Assembly (NCBI GenBank): GCA_944321705.1
Contig: CALUMG010000012.1
Location: forward strand, 27,486-91,485
DNA: 64,000 bases
Reading direction: 5' to 3'
Source of the DNA: an uncultured Muribaculaceae bacterium
GTDB lineage: Bacteria > Bacteroidota > Bacteroidia > Bacteroidales > Muribaculaceae
The notes under the pieces are model-generated. The model ran no database searches, was not told the origin of the DNA, and was given only the letters and a program-made list of their open reading frames with translations. Below, piece after piece: positions 9,880-19,532 of the stretch. How positions within the stretch are numbered: position 1 is the stretch's first letter; each line of letters begins with the position of its first letter. The translations under genes were made by a program, and so were the position numbers.

Positions 9880-11319
9880 ATGAAAAAGATATATTCATAC
9901 ATGTTGCTGCTCATGATGATGCCATTATTGGCAATGATGCAGAGCTGCGACGAGGAAGAGATAGTTTTTGAAAGCGACATACCGCGCTTCGAATTGCGCG
10001 AGAATCGCATTTTGCTTGAAGCCTTGGTTCCGTCTACTACTCCTACTGGCGACGAGATGTATATTGTGGGAGCTATCAATGGCGGTGATGTCGATGCCAT
10101 AGTGGGCAATCCGACGTGGCAGCTTGAAATGTCGGCCGACTATAACTATCGTTATGGCATTTATCTTGATCCTGAGACTTTTGTCGAAGGTACGTCTCTT
10201 GCCGACGGCTATTACATTTACTCGGTTTCTCAAAAAGAGGAGCGTGCATTAAAAGGTGATAACGTGTCGCACACCAACAATGCCGGCTTGGGTGAACGTA
10301 TCAACATCAATGTGGAGCGTTGGGCTTCCTACTTCTCGTCGGGAGAAACCATCGAGCATGATGGTCATGTGATTTATGTAATCGACAACAGCGGTTATGA
10401 CGCACTTGCATTGTATGCTTACGGTGACGGCGAAATATTCGGTGCATGGCCGGGTATATTACCTACGGGAACTGAGGTTGTAGACGGTACTGAATATACA
10501 TATTTCGATGCCGGAGAGGCAAATACCGGAATGTCGGTAAATCTTATTTTCAACAACAATAACAATGGCAGCCAGCTTGCCGACTTCGCGGTTGTTCTCG
10601 ACCGTGACTATTTCCTTGAACTCACGCCCGACGGTGTGGTTGAAATAGACCAGAGTGCGATGGTTGAACATGACGGCTATGCCATTTTCTTTGAAGACTT
10701 GACAGGCTGGGATACATTGAACCTATATGTTTGGGGCGACGGCGTGAACGACTTGTTTGGCGTATGGCCGGGAATGGCTCCGACAGGAGAAGTTACCATC
10801 AACGGTGTAAATTACAAGTATTTTGATACTGGCGAGGCTAATGCAGGCGTGTTTGTCAATGTAATAATGAACAACAATGACAGCCAGTTTGACCTTGCCG
10901 GCATAACACTTGACCGTGATTATTACTACACAATCACAGCTACCGGCGGTGAGGAAATCGAAGATCCCAATTCCTACGAGGGCGGCGGTGTAGTAACTCC
11001 TGAGCCGGAACCCGAGCCAGAACCAGAACCGGGTGACACATACACCATATATGTGGAAGACCTCACGGGGTGGAGCTCCATAAACATGTACTCATGGGGT
11101 GAAGTGAACGATATATTCGGCGCATGGCCGGGAATGGCTCCTACTGGTACGACCGAGATTGATGGCATTACTTACACATACTGGGAAATAACCGGCAATG
11201 GTGAAGCACAAAACTTGATATTCAACGACGGCACGTCGCAGGCTCCTGATTTTGCAGTGACTCTCGACCGTGATTATTACTTGACTGTTACCGCTACGAG
11301 CGTAACCGAAAAGGAATAA
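9880..11319 (+). CDS. SusE/SusF-position lipoprotein with three CBM26-like starch-binding modules
   Basis: Probable surface starch-binding lipoprotein. ATG 9880 is preferred over the in-frame TTG at 9865; it gives 479 residues with a lipobox near MMQSC. After an N-terminal region of about 160 residues come three copies of a module with the pattern AxxLYxWGDG.xIFGxWPGMxPTG, then NLIFNNN and LDRDYY, at about residues 163-250, 266-350 and 387-475. That pattern fits starch-binding module 26. A Pro-Glu linker (PEPEPEPEPEPG) separates modules two and three. Position after susD matches SusE/SusF, but this tandem CBM26-like architecture is not that of the B. thetaiotaomicron proteins. The FGAWPG aromatics are likely glucan-stacking residues (inference). 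Confidence 0.8.
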   Translation: MKKIYSYMLLLMMMPLLAMMQSCDEEEIVFESDIPRFELRENRILLEALVPSTTPTGDEMYIVGAINGGDVDAIVGNPTWQLEMSADYNYRYGIYLDPETFVEGTSLADGYYIYSVSQKEERALKGDNVSHTNNAGLGERININVERWASYFSSGETIEHDGHVIYVIDNSGYDALALYAYGDGEIFGAWPGILPTGTEVVDGTEYTYFDAGEANTGMSVNLIFNNNNNGSQLADFAVVLDRDYFLELTPDGVVEIDQSAMVEHDGYAIFFEDLTGWDTLNLYVWGDGVNDLFGVWPGMAPTGEVTINGVNYKYFDTGEANAGVFVNVIMNNNDSQFDLAGITLDRDYYYTITATGGEEIEDPNSYEGGGVVTPEPEPEPEPEPGDTYTIYVEDLTGWSSINMYSWGEVNDIFGAWPGMAPTGTTEIDGITYTYWEITGNGEAQNLIFNDGTSQAPDFAVTLDRDYYLTVTATSVTEKE

Positions 11320-11334
11320 TGTAAAATGTGCATT

Positions 11335-11408
11335 CGGCCTTTGTTGCAAGGGCACAAGCAATCGCGTTCTGATGACAACGATTGAACACAGCTGTACAAC
11401 AAAGGCCG
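11335..11408 (+). other. Two-tier intra-operon hairpin before the GH13 gene
   Basis: CGGCCTTTGTTG (11335-11346) pairs perfectly with CAACAAAGGCCG (11397-11408), and the loop holds a second stem CAATCG (11359-11364)/CGATTG (11379-11384). There is no U-run and the next ATG is 38 bases on. It could be a partial terminator or a 3' stabiliser of the susCDE-like mRNA. Confidence 0.5.
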
Positions 11409-11445
11409 ATAATTTCAAAATAATAAAATTGCATATACAATTACA

Positions 11446-12795
11446 ATGAAAACGACAAAGTTGTTAATTTCAGCAATAATGCTCGCAAACTCGCTGTTTG
11501 CAATGGGAAGTTGCTCTTCCAATGATGAGCCTGAAATTCCGGTTAATCCTGAAAATCCCACTGAAAGCGAAGCTGCCGGCACGATGGTCATATATGAAGC
11601 CAATCCGCGCTTTTTTGCTACCGACAATTGCCTTAATGCCATCAATGCCCGTCTCGATGAGATAAAGGAGTTGGGTACGACGGTGTTGTGGATAATGCCT
11701 GTGTGCGAGCCGGGTGAGCTGAAGTCGGTGGGCTCTCCATATTGCATAAAAGATTACAAGGCAGTAAATCAACGATATGGCACAGTTGCCGACTTGAAGT
11801 CGCTTGTGGACAATGCGCATTCCAAGGGTATGGACGTGATACTTGACTGGGTAGCCAACCATACATCGTGGGACAACAAATGGATTACCGAGCATCCCGA
11901 TTGGTATACGCAAGATGGCCAAGGCAACATAATTTCGCCCGAAGGGCAGAACTGGACAGATGTCGCCGATCTTAATTTTGACAACGCCGAGATGCGCGCC
12001 GCAATGATTGATGCAATGAAGTTTTGGATTACGGAAACAGGCATCGATGGTTTCAGATGCGATTACACCGACGGTGTCCCGCATGACTTCTGGGCCGAAG
12101 CTATCAAGGAACTGCGAGCCATTGATAGTGATTTGTTCATGTTGTCGGAATCGGAAGGCAGCGATTATCTCGCCGACGGGTTTGACATGTATTATGATTG
12201 GTCGTATGCAACATTGGTGAAAAATTTGTTCAACGGCGGCAACATAGAAAATTTCTTTGATAAAGCTGAAGAATTGCTTGCTCCGGTCGATGATGCTTCA
12301 CAGGTGATGCGCTATGTATATAATCATGACGTGGCAATGTCCAATACGCTTGCTTCTCTTTATGGCGGTGCCGATGCGCTGCCGGCAGCATACGCATTGA
12401 CGACGTTGCTCGACGGCACTCCGTTGGTTTACTCTTCAATGGAAACCGAATTGTCAAACAACAGCACGCTCTCATTTTTCAATTATAATCCTCTTACATG
12501 GAACGACGACAAGGCTGAAGTGTATGCCACAATCAACCAAATTTATGCGGCTACTGCCGATGCACGCGGAGGAGACTTGAAAACATATTCTACAGGTGAC
12601 GTAGTGACATTTGCCCGAGTCAATGGCTCACACTCCATGCTTGTCATGGTGAATCCCACCAAAGCTACAGCTTCGGTGAAAGTGCCTATCACATATTCGG
12701 GAACTACAATGCGCAATATGCTCACTTCAACCGACGAGGAATTGCCTGTGGCAATCGAACTTGACGGTTATGGCTATGCTATTTATTATAAATAA
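11446..12795 (+). CDS. GH13 alpha-amylase lipoprotein (SusG-like role)
   Basis: Endo-acting hydrolase of alpha-1,4-glucan, predicted at the cell surface. The 449-residue protein has a lipoprotein signal (FAMGSCSSNDEPE with an acidic tail after the Cys, as in exported Bacteroides lipoproteins). All four GH13 motifs are present: DWVANH near residue 134, GFRCD with nucleophile D206, LSESEG with acid/base E235, and YNHDV with D295. It is shorter than SusG (about 690 residues) because it has no inserted starch-binding domain; the three-module lipoprotein encoded next door may supply the binding instead (inference). Spacing to the following GH97 gene is 19 bases, so they are co-transcribed. Confidence 0.9.
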   Translation: MKTTKLLISAIMLANSLFAMGSCSSNDEPEIPVNPENPTESEAAGTMVIYEANPRFFATDNCLNAINARLDEIKELGTTVLWIMPVCEPGELKSVGSPYCIKDYKAVNQRYGTVADLKSLVDNAHSKGMDVILDWVANHTSWDNKWITEHPDWYTQDGQGNIISPEGQNWTDVADLNFDNAEMRAAMIDAMKFWITETGIDGFRCDYTDGVPHDFWAEAIKELRAIDSDLFMLSESEGSDYLADGFDMYYDWSYATLVKNLFNGGNIENFFDKAEELLAPVDDASQVMRYVYNHDVAMSNTLASLYGGADALPAAYALTTLLDGTPLVYSSMETELSNNSTLSFFNYNPLTWNDDKAEVYATINQIYAATADARGGDLKTYSTGDVVTFARVNGSHSMLVMVNPTKATASVKVPITYSGTTMRNMLTSTDEELPVAIELDGYGYAIYYK

Positions 12796-12814
12796 AGATA
12801 TTACATAATTATCC

Positions 12815-14941
12815 ATGAAACAGTTGCTTTGCAGTATTTTTTCGGCTGTTGCGGCCATGTTGCCACTGAGTGCCTTGTCGGCAAACACGGTGAATTCTCC
12901 CGATGGAAGATTGCAACTTTCGGTGGATGTCAATGCCGAAGGTCAACCGTGTTACGAATTGGCATTGGATGGGAATGCCGTGATAAAAAACAGTTTGTTG
13001 GGACTTTCGGGTAATGAAGCCGACTTCACCACTGGATTCACGGTGGAAAATGTGACAACATCTTCGCACGACAGTACATGGGAACCTGTGTGGGGCGAAT
13101 ATGCCACGGTGCGCGACCATTATAACGAACTTGCTGTGACTTTTGTGCAAAAGCGTGAAAAAGGGTTGACGATGACTGTGCGTTTCCGCCTGTTTGACGA
13201 CGGGCTTGGTTTCCGTTATGAATTACCCGAGCAAGAGCCTGTCAACTATCTTGCGTTGACCGACGAGGCTACCGAGTTTAATCTTGCTGCCGACAATACG
13301 TTATATTGCATGCCGGGCGACTACGATACCGATGAATATTTGTATGCGACAACGCCGTTGTCGCAGGTTGCAGATGCATTGGCCGGCTATCGTGGCCGCC
13401 ATAGTGAAAGCCAGGCAATCGATGCGCTAACGGTGCAGACTCCTTTGATGATGAAAAGCCCGGATGGCGGCATGTATATCAACATACACGAGGCTGCTCT
13501 TGTGGACTATGCAGCCATGTCGCTCGATGTGGACACGGCAAGTCATGGGCTCTCGGCTCACCTCACGCCCGACAAGAATGGCATTGCTGCATATTTGCAA
13601 TTGCCGTTCAACACGCCGTGGCGTACCGTCATCGTTGCCGACAATGCTTGCGACATACTTGCGTCACAACTCATCTACAATCTTAACGAACCGTGTAAAA
13701 TCGAAGATACTTCGTGGATTAAACCGCAGAAGTTTGTCGGTGTGTGGTGGGAAATGTTTATCGGGAAGAAGCGTACTTGGGCTTACAGCGACTATTACAA
13801 GGCCAAGCCCGGCGTAACCGATTACACGGAACTCACCCCCAACGGACGACATGCCGCCAATACTGAAAACGTGAAACGTTACATTGATTTTGCCGCTGAG
13901 AACGGAATTGACGGCGTATTGGTAGAAGGATGGAACGAAGGTTGGGAAGATTGGGCAAGTTATCGCAAGAATCGTCAATTCCTCTTTGACAAGCCATATC
14001 CCGACTTTGATGTCAAGGGATTGCAACAATATGCCGCCGAGCGTGGAGTGAAAATCATCATGCACCATGAAACCGGTGCCAATGCTGCCGACTATGAACG
14101 CCAGCTCGACCGTGCTTTTCAATACATGGTCGACAATGGCTACAATTCGGTGAAAACCGGGTATGTAGGAGCTATAATTCCTCGCAGTGAGCATCATTCG
14201 TCGCAATGGATGGTCAATCATTATTTGCATGTGGCCAAGCGTGCCGCCGATTTCCACATCATGGTCGATAGCCATGAAGCTGTGAGACCCACGGGATTAT
14301 GTCGCACTTATCCTAACTGGGTGGCACAGGAGTCGGCTCGCGGAGGAGAATTTGAATCGATGGGAGGTAATCCACCCGAACATACCACCATATTGCCGTT
14401 TACGCGGTTGAAGGGTGGCCCGATGGATTATACTCCGGGTCTGTTTGAAACTCGCCTAAGTTATTACAATGAAGGGAAAACAGGACAGGCATTGACTACA
14501 CTTGCCCGACAGCTTGCCTTGTACCTCACGATGCCAAGTCCGTTGCAGATGGCTTGCGACCTGCCTGAGAATTATCAACGCTTTGCCGATGCATTCCAGT
14601 TCATAAAGGACGTGCCGGTTGACTGGAGCGACAGCCGTTATCTTGAAGCCGAGCCGGGCGATTATATAACCGTGGCTCGTAAGGACAAGCACTCGGATGA
14701 CTGGTATGTGGGCGGAGTGACCGACGAGAATGCCCGCACGGCTGAAATAGATTTCAGTTTCTTGCCCGAGGGCGTGGATTATGAGGCTACTATATATGCC
14801 GACGGTAAGGATGCCCACTACAAGGATAATCCACAGTCGTATAGCATCACTAAAAAGAAAAAGGTAAACAGCAAGACGCGTCTGAAGCAATACATTGCTC
14901 CGGGTGGAGGCTTTGCCATGCGTCTTGTACCAAAGAAATGA
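12815..14941 (+). CDS. susB: GH97 alpha-glucosidase (SusB homologue)
   Basis: Periplasmic exo-glucosidase releasing glucose from imported malto-oligosaccharides. 708 residues with a signal peptide (MKQLLCSIFSAVAAMLPLSALSA). The N-terminal beta-sandwich begins NSPDGRLQLSV; the barrel carries the family motifs VEGWNEGWEDW, MHHETGAN and GGNPPEHTTILPFTR, whose glutamates are the calcium-binding and catalytic candidates in SusB. The family holds both inverting and retaining enzymes; the Glu-rich motifs here point to the inverting SusB type, but I did not align them residue by residue. Last gene of the starch operon, followed by a terminator. Confidence 0.9.
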   Translation: MKQLLCSIFSAVAAMLPLSALSANTVNSPDGRLQLSVDVNAEGQPCYELALDGNAVIKNSLLGLSGNEADFTTGFTVENVTTSSHDSTWEPVWGEYATVRDHYNELAVTFVQKREKGLTMTVRFRLFDDGLGFRYELPEQEPVNYLALTDEATEFNLAADNTLYCMPGDYDTDEYLYATTPLSQVADALAGYRGRHSESQAIDALTVQTPLMMKSPDGGMYINIHEAALVDYAAMSLDVDTASHGLSAHLTPDKNGIAAYLQLPFNTPWRTVIVADNACDILASQLIYNLNEPCKIEDTSWIKPQKFVGVWWEMFIGKKRTWAYSDYYKAKPGVTDYTELTPNGRHAANTENVKRYIDFAAENGIDGVLVEGWNEGWEDWASYRKNRQFLFDKPYPDFDVKGLQQYAAERGVKIIMHHETGANAADYERQLDRAFQYMVDNGYNSVKTGYVGAIIPRSEHHSSQWMVNHYLHVAKRAADFHIMVDSHEAVRPTGLCRTYPNWVAQESARGGEFESMGGNPPEHTTILPFTRLKGGPMDYTPGLFETRLSYYNEGKTGQALTTLARQLALYLTMPSPLQMACDLPENYQRFADAFQFIKDVPVDWSDSRYLEAEPGDYITVARKDKHSDDWYVGGVTDENARTAEIDFSFLPEGVDYEATIYADGKDAHYKDNPQSYSITKKKKVNSKTRLKQYIAPGGGFAMRLVPKK

Positions 14942-15037
14942 CACGAGAATTATAGGTAAATTGAACATAGGTAAATAAAAGAACATTTGGGTTAAAACAT
15001 AACACTTGAATCTTATTTACATGAACAAACAGGAACT

Positions 15038-15067
15038 CAGGGTCGGCGATGTGATTCGCCGGCCCTG
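15038..15067 (+). terminator. Terminator of the starch operon
   Basis: CAGGGTCGGCGA (15038-15049) pairs with TCGCCGGCCCTG (15056-15067) with one G-U and a 6-base loop. The stem is strong, about 100 bases after the GH97 stop. The rest of the 350-base gap holds only the yqeY promoter. Confidence 0.65.
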
Positions 15068-15205
15068 ATTCGTATAAGGTCCAGGCAAGAAATTGGTGCA
15101 TGAACGTGGGATTGGTATGAGGAAAGATTTGTTTCAAACTTCACGGCACGTTGACCGATAGTTATTTATTTAGGCAAAATTGGATGCTATTCCAACGATT
15201 TTTTC

Positions 15206-15213
15206 TAATTTTG
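15206..15213 (+). promoter_or_regulatory. Candidate -7 box (TAATTTTG) for the YqeY-like gene and serS
   Basis: TAATTTTG matches TAnnTTTG about 85 bases before the ATG at 15299. A TTGG at 15180-15183 could be the -33 element. Confidence 0.5.
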
Positions 15214-15283
15214 CGCTGATAAAGATTGACTTGCGTTTCACATGTGCAAGTAGCTTTTTCAGTTTGCTGTTAAATTTATAATT

Positions 15284-15290
15284 AAGGAGG
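15284..15290 (+). promoter_or_regulatory. Strong Shine-Dalgarno (AAGGAGG) before the YqeY-like gene
   Basis: AAGGAGG ends 8 bases before the ATG at 15299. Such a complete Shine-Dalgarno is unusual in Bacteroidetes, where most starts in this window have A-rich leaders. It overlaps an in-frame GTG at 15290 and so decides the start in favour of 15299. Confidence 0.7.
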
Positions 15291-15298
15291 TGACAATT

Positions 15299-15748
15299 AT
15301 GAACTTGTTCGATACCGTAAGCAATGATATCAAGAAAGCCATGTTGGCTCGCGACCATGCACGCTTGGAAGCTTTGCGTGGAATCAAGAAAGAATTTCTC
15401 GAAGCAAAAACCGCAAAGGGAGCAGAAGGAGAATTGACCGATGAGGCTGCAACGAAGATACTTGCCAAGATGGTAAAGCAACGCAAGGAGAGTGCCGAGA
15501 TATATAAAAGCCAAAATCGTGAAGATCTTGCTCAATCGGAGTTGGCCGAAGCGCAAGTCATAGAAGAATATTTGCCAAAGCAATTGACCGATGAAGAGCT
15601 TACTGCCGCTTTGAAGGAAATCATTGCTCGTGTCGGAGCTACTTCGGCCAAGGAAATGGGCAAGGTAATGGGCGTGGCGTCAAAAGAACTTGCCGGGCGT
15701 GCCGAAGGCCGCGCAATTTCGGCTCGTGTAAAAGAATTGCTTGCTTGA
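15299..15748 (+). CDS. GatB/YqeY domain protein
   Basis: 149-residue protein with the whole YqeY family pattern: a helical N-terminal domain (NDIKKAMLARDHARLEALRGIK), then LTDEEL and the C-terminal block SAKEMGKVMGVASKELAGRAEGR..SARVKELL that resembles the tail domain of GatB. The molecular role is not settled; a tRNA-linked role is suggested by the GatB similarity and by its position 38 bases before serS. The ATG at 15299 is chosen because of the Shine-Dalgarno 8 bases upstream. Confidence 0.9.
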   Translation: MNLFDTVSNDIKKAMLARDHARLEALRGIKKEFLEAKTAKGAEGELTDEAATKILAKMVKQRKESAEIYKSQNREDLAQSELAEAQVIEEYLPKQLTDEELTAALKEIIARVGATSAKEMGKVMGVASKELAGRAEGRAISARVKELLA

Positions 15749-15786
15749 GACACAATAATAACGACAAAAGTAAACCAATAGGATAA

Positions 15787-17058
15787 ATGTTAACATTAGC
15801 TTTAATTAAAGAAAATCCCGAAGATGTGATTGCCCGTCTTGCCGTAAAGCAATTTGACGGACGCGCAGCCATCGAAAGAGTGGTAGAGCTTGACAAGGAA
15901 CGTCGTGCCGCACAGACATTGCGCGACAACCAAGCCGCCGAGCTAAACAAGCTCGCTGCACGCATCGGTGCTTTGATGAAAGAAGGAAAAAAGGATGAGG
16001 CCGAGGCCGTAAAGGCCGAAGTGGCAACGTTGAAAGAGAACAATAAGGCTATCGACGAGAAATTGAAGTCGGCCGAAGATGAAATCAACGAAATATTGCT
16101 GTCGGTGCCTAATGTCCCATGCAAGATGGTCCCAGAAGGAAAATCGGCTGCCGACAATGTGGTCGAAAAGACCGGCGGAGTAATGCCAGACTTGCCTGAA
16201 GACGCTCTTCCTCATTGGGATCTTGCAAAAAAATACAATATAATAGACTTTGACCTCGGAGTGAAGATAACCGGCGCAGGTTTCCCGGTATATCGTGGCA
16301 AAGGCGCGAGATTGCAACGTGCATTGATTCAATTCTTTCTTGATGAAGCAGGGAAGGCCGGATATGAAGAAATCGAGCCCCCGTATGTCGTAAATGAAGC
16401 GTCGGGCTATGGTACAGGCCAATTGCCCGACAAGGAAGGTCAAATGTATCATTGCAACCTTGACAATCTTTATCTTATTCCTACAGCCGAAGTCCCGGTG
16501 ACTAACATTTACAGGGACATGATTCTTGACCAAAAGGAGCTACCGAAGAAGAATTGTGCTTATTCGGCATGTTTCCGTCGCGAGGCCGGTTCTTACGGGA
16601 AAGATGTTCGCGGCTTGAACCGATTGCACCAATTTGACAAGGTGGAAATCGTGCGCATAGAGAAGCCTGAAAATTCTTATGCAGCACTTGAGGAAATGAA
16701 GGCTCATGTTCAAGGCTTGCTCGAAAAGCTTGAATTGCCGTGGCATATTCTTCGTTTGTGTGGTGGTGACATGAGTTTCACTTCGGCCATAACATTCGAC
16801 TTTGAGGTATTCTCGGCAGCACAGAAGAGATGGCTTGAAGTCAGCTCAGTTTCCAATTTCGAGAGCTACCAAGCCAACAGGTTGAAATGCCGTTATCGTG
16901 GAGATGACAAGAAAACGCATTTGTGCCACACTTTGAATGGTTCGGCGTTGGCTTTGCCTCGCATCATGGCTGCATTGCTTGAAAACAATCAGACTCCTGA
17001 AGGCATCAAGATACCGAAAGTACTGCAAAAGTACACCGGATTTGAAATAATAGACTGA
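15787..17058 (+). CDS. serS: Seryl-tRNA synthetase
   Basis: Charges tRNA-Ser with serine in the cytoplasm. 423 residues, the normal bacterial length. The N-terminal two-helix coiled coil that grips tRNA-Ser is seen at about residues 30-105 (Lys/Glu/Ala-rich), followed by the class II catalytic core: LIPTAEVPVTN for serine and ATP binding, motif 2 as FRREAGSYGKDVRGLNR, and motif 3 as NGSALALPRIMAALLEN. A rho-independent terminator lies 35 bases after the stop. Confidence 0.97.
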   Translation: MLTLALIKENPEDVIARLAVKQFDGRAAIERVVELDKERRAAQTLRDNQAAELNKLAARIGALMKEGKKDEAEAVKAEVATLKENNKAIDEKLKSAEDEINEILLSVPNVPCKMVPEGKSAADNVVEKTGGVMPDLPEDALPHWDLAKKYNIIDFDLGVKITGAGFPVYRGKGARLQRALIQFFLDEAGKAGYEEIEPPYVVNEASGYGTGQLPDKEGQMYHCNLDNLYLIPTAEVPVTNIYRDMILDQKELPKKNCAYSACFRREAGSYGKDVRGLNRLHQFDKVEIVRIEKPENSYAALEEMKAHVQGLLEKLELPWHILRLCGGDMSFTSAITFDFEVFSAAQKRWLEVSSVSNFESYQANRLKCRYRGDDKKTHLCHTLNGSALALPRIMAALLENNQTPEGIKIPKVLQKYTGFEIID

Positions 17059-17092
17059 GAATGATAGCTCAGATTTTCAAGAATTATACAAG

Positions 17093-17126
17093 GCCGCATC
17101 TGTCCAGACAGATGTGGCTTTTTTTT
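17093..17126 (+). terminator. Rho-independent terminator after serS
   Basis: GCCGCATCTGTC (17093-17104) pairs with GACAGATGTGGC (17107-17118) and is followed by eight T residues. Confidence 0.9.
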
Positions 17127-17217
17127 ATTAGAATAGGCAAATTCAAGCAAAATTTTGATATTTATTGGCACAACCGGGCAATATTGATGCTCGTGTAGGG
17201 TGCTATATTTGCAAAGT

Positions 17218-17334
17218 AATTTTTGTCACTACACTCGACTTTCAATATCTTTTGATGAGATAGGCAGTGTCTCGACAAAGTGAAAAAATAAACAAGCTTA
17301 TTTTTCTCATTACGCTCAACTTGCACTATCTTTG
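17218..17334 (+). repeat. Promoter-carrying repeat, copy A (two units), upstream of bcp
   Basis: Two units of the dispersed element: a degenerate box TATCTTTTG at 17246-17254, the linker ATAGGCAGTGTCTCG, a palindrome centred on AAGCTT (GAAAAAATAA..TTATTTTTC), then TTGCAC and TATCTTTG at 17327-17334. The second box lies 20 bases before the bcp ATG and is its likely promoter. Confidence 0.75.
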
Positions 17335-17354
17335 GGTAATTAAAAAACTGAATA

Positions 17355-17807
17355 ATGGAAATAGGAGATAAAATACCTGAAATACTCGGCAAGGATGCCG
17401 ATGGTAATATAATCAAGGCAAGCGATTTTGCAGGGAAGAAACTGATATTGTATTTTTATCCTAAGGATAATACGCCGGGTTGTACGGCCGAGGCATGCAG
17501 TTTCGGAGCAGGTCATGATGCTTTGACGAAGGCCGGTTATGCCGTTGTAGGAGTTAGTAAGGACTCAGCAGCGTCGCATAAGAAGTTTGCCGACAAGTAT
17601 TCGTTACCGTTCCCTTTAATAGCCGACACTGAGATGGAATTGAACAAGGCTTTCGGTGTTTGGCAACTTAAGAAGATGGCCGGACGTGAATATATGGGAA
17701 CCGTGCGCACGACGTTTGTCATTGATGAGCAGGGTCGTGTTTCAGATATAATCAGGAAGGTAAATACCAAAGACAGCGCAAATCAGATACTTGAATTGAA
17801 CAAATAA
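17355..17807 (+). CDS. bcp: Thioredoxin-dependent peroxiredoxin, BCP/PrxQ type
   Basis: Reduces hydrogen and organic peroxides in the cytoplasm using thioredoxin. 150 residues with the peroxiredoxin fold; [16 protein letters not shown] carries the peroxidatic C43 and, five residues on, the resolving C48, the hallmark of the atypical PrxQ subgroup. The C-terminal [12 protein letters not shown] block is also conserved. Transcription probably starts in repeat copy A. It lies 13 bases before recA, which suggests co-transcription. Confidence 0.95.
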   Translation: MEIGDKIPEILGKDADGNIIKASDFAGKKLILYFYPKDNTPGCTAEACSFGAGHDALTKAGYAVVGVSKDSAASHKKFADKYSLPFPLIADTEMELNKAFGVWQLKKMAGREYMGTVRTTFVIDEQGRVSDIIRKVNTKDSANQILELNK

Positions 17808-17820
17808 AAAACATTTATAT

Positions 17821-18912
17821 ATGGCTGATAAAAAGAACATATCGGTTGCTCCCGGCAGTGAGCAATCAGAAGGCCAGCAAGGGCAGCAAGAGACGTTGAA
17901 GTTTGGCAGGATTCCCGTGTCCGATGAAAAGCTGAAGGCTTTGCAGGTGGCAATGGACAAAATCGACAAGACTTTTGGCCGTGGTGCCATAATGAAAATG
18001 GGCGATGAGAATATCGAAGACATTGATGTGATACCTACCGGCTCTATTGGCCTTGATTATGCTCTTGGCGTAGGTGGTTATCCGCGTGGCAGAATCATAG
18101 AAATATATGGTCCGGAATCTTCAGGTAAGACAACGCTTGCCATACATGCCATTGCCGAAGCTCAGAAGTTGGGCGGCATTGCCGCAATTATCGATGCCGA
18201 GCATGCATTTGATAGATTTTATGCAGAGAAACTCGGCGTGGATGTAAATAACTTGTGGATTTCGCAACCCGACAATGGCGAACAGGCTCTTGAAATTGCG
18301 GATCAGTTGATAAGGTCGTCGGCAATAGACATAATAGTGATTGACTCGGTAGCCGCTCTTACTCCTAAGGCAGAAATAGAAGGAGACATGGGCGACAGCA
18401 AGATGGGATTGCAGGCACGGCTCATGTCGCAGGCTTTGAGAAAATTGACGGCAACGATTTCCAAGACAAACACGACTTGTATTTTTATCAACCAATTGCG
18501 TGACAAGATAGGAGTGGTGTTTGGAGCTCCCGAAACCACTACCGGTGGCAATGCCTTGAAATTTTATGCATCGGTACGTCTTGACATAAGGCGTGTAGGT
18601 CAAATAAAAGATGGAGAAGAGGTGCTTGGAAATATGACTCGCGTCAAGGTTGTCAAGAACAAGGTAGCTCCTCCGTTCCGCAAAGCAGAGTTTGAAATAC
18701 TTTTCGGCGAAGGCATTTCCAAGATTGGCGAGATTGTGGATTTGGGCGTTCAATATGGGATTGTCAAGAAGAGTGGAGCGTGGTTCTCATATGGGGATAC
18801 CAAGTTGGGACAAGGCCGGGATGCGGCAAAGCGTACCATAGCCGACAATCCAGAACTTGAAGAAGAACTTGAAGAGAAGATAATGGCGGCAATGAAGTCG
18901 AAGCAGGCTTGA
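17821..18912 (+). CDS. recA: Recombinase RecA
   Basis: DNA strand-exchange protein and SOS co-protease. 363 residues. Walker A is GPESSGKTT at residues 97-105; the core ([54 protein letters not shown]) is fully conserved. The N-terminus has an extra 30 or so residues rich in Gln, Gly and Ser, as in other Bacteroidetes RecA proteins. It follows bcp by 13 bases and has its own terminator. Confidence 0.98.
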   Translation: MADKKNISVAPGSEQSEGQQGQQETLKFGRIPVSDEKLKALQVAMDKIDKTFGRGAIMKMGDENIEDIDVIPTGSIGLDYALGVGGYPRGRIIEIYGPESSGKTTLAIHAIAEAQKLGGIAAIIDAEHAFDRFYAEKLGVDVNNLWISQPDNGEQALEIADQLIRSSAIDIIVIDSVAALTPKAEIEGDMGDSKMGLQARLMSQALRKLTATISKTNTTCIFINQLRDKIGVVFGAPETTTGGNALKFYASVRLDIRRVGQIKDGEEVLGNMTRVKVVKNKVAPPFRKAEFEILFGEGISKIGEIVDLGVQYGIVKKSGAWFSYGDTKLGQGRDAAKRTIADNPELEEELEEKIMAAMKSKQA

Positions 18913-18933
18913 ATGCTACATTTCAATGCCTAA

Positions 18934-18977
18934 AAAAACAGGGCTATTTCGTAAAAATGCGGAATAGCCCTGTTTTT
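18934..18977 (+). terminator. Rho-independent terminator after recA
   Basis: AAAAACAGGGCTATT (18934-18948) pairs perfectly with AATAGCCCTGTTTTT (18963-18977), which ends in a T-run. Confidence 0.92.
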
Positions 18978-19017
18978 GTAAATTTTATAGACATTTTGAT
19001 TTAAAAATGAAATTTAT

Positions 19018-19049
19018 TTTGGTTTTTTAGAATTAAATATTTATTTTTG
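19018..19049 (+). promoter_or_regulatory. Promoter in the recA downstream gap
   Basis: TTTG (19018-19021), 20 bases, TATTTTTG (19042-19049): a full consensus match. The implied transcript has a leader of about 215 AT-rich bases before the small gene at 19272. No strong structure or other gene was seen in that leader. Confidence 0.5.
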
Positions 19050-19271
19050 CCATTAGTATGAATAATGAGAGATAAATTCCATTACAATAATACGCAAATT
19101 TCGAGTAATGATGTCTTTGTTGCATTGCCTTTAATGTAATGAGAAAAACACGAAATGTATAGGTGTTGTAATTCATGAAAATGTACTACACTTAGTGGAA
19201 AATGATTTTTCAGTTATTCTTTTTAATGTCGTTTGTTGACAATTAGTATAAATAACTTAACATTGAGAGCT

Positions 19272-19532
19272 ATGGATAACTTTATTTTGATTGTTTGTGC
19301 TTATTTGATCATTGTTTCCGCATTATGGATATTGGTAATAGTCGGATTTTTCAAGTCGGTAAAATCAGAATTGAAAGAAGAATTGCGGCTTGACGGAGTG
19401 ACCGAAGATAAAGAACTTTTAGAAAATGGCACGGTGAAGACCGCTAAATTTCATAATGCACCTGGATTGACATTCGTATATGTAATGTTTGCAACGATAT
19501 TTGGAGCACTTGCATGTGCCATGATATTGTAA
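19272..19532 (+). CDS. Small membrane protein of unknown function
   Basis: 86 residues from ATG 19272; upstream in-frame TTG codons are not preferred. Two membrane spans are visible, FILIVCAYLIIVSALWILVI at the N-terminus and FVYVMFATIFGALACAMIL at the C-terminus, with a charged middle (KSELKEELRLDGVTEDKELLENG). No family is recognised. It stands alone between recA and the convergent fbp gene, with its own good promoter, so it is probably a real monocistronic gene. Confidence 0.6.
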   Translation: MDNFILIVCAYLIIVSALWILVIVGFFKSVKSELKEELRLDGVTEDKELLENGTVKTAKFHNAPGLTFVYVMFATIFGALACAMIL

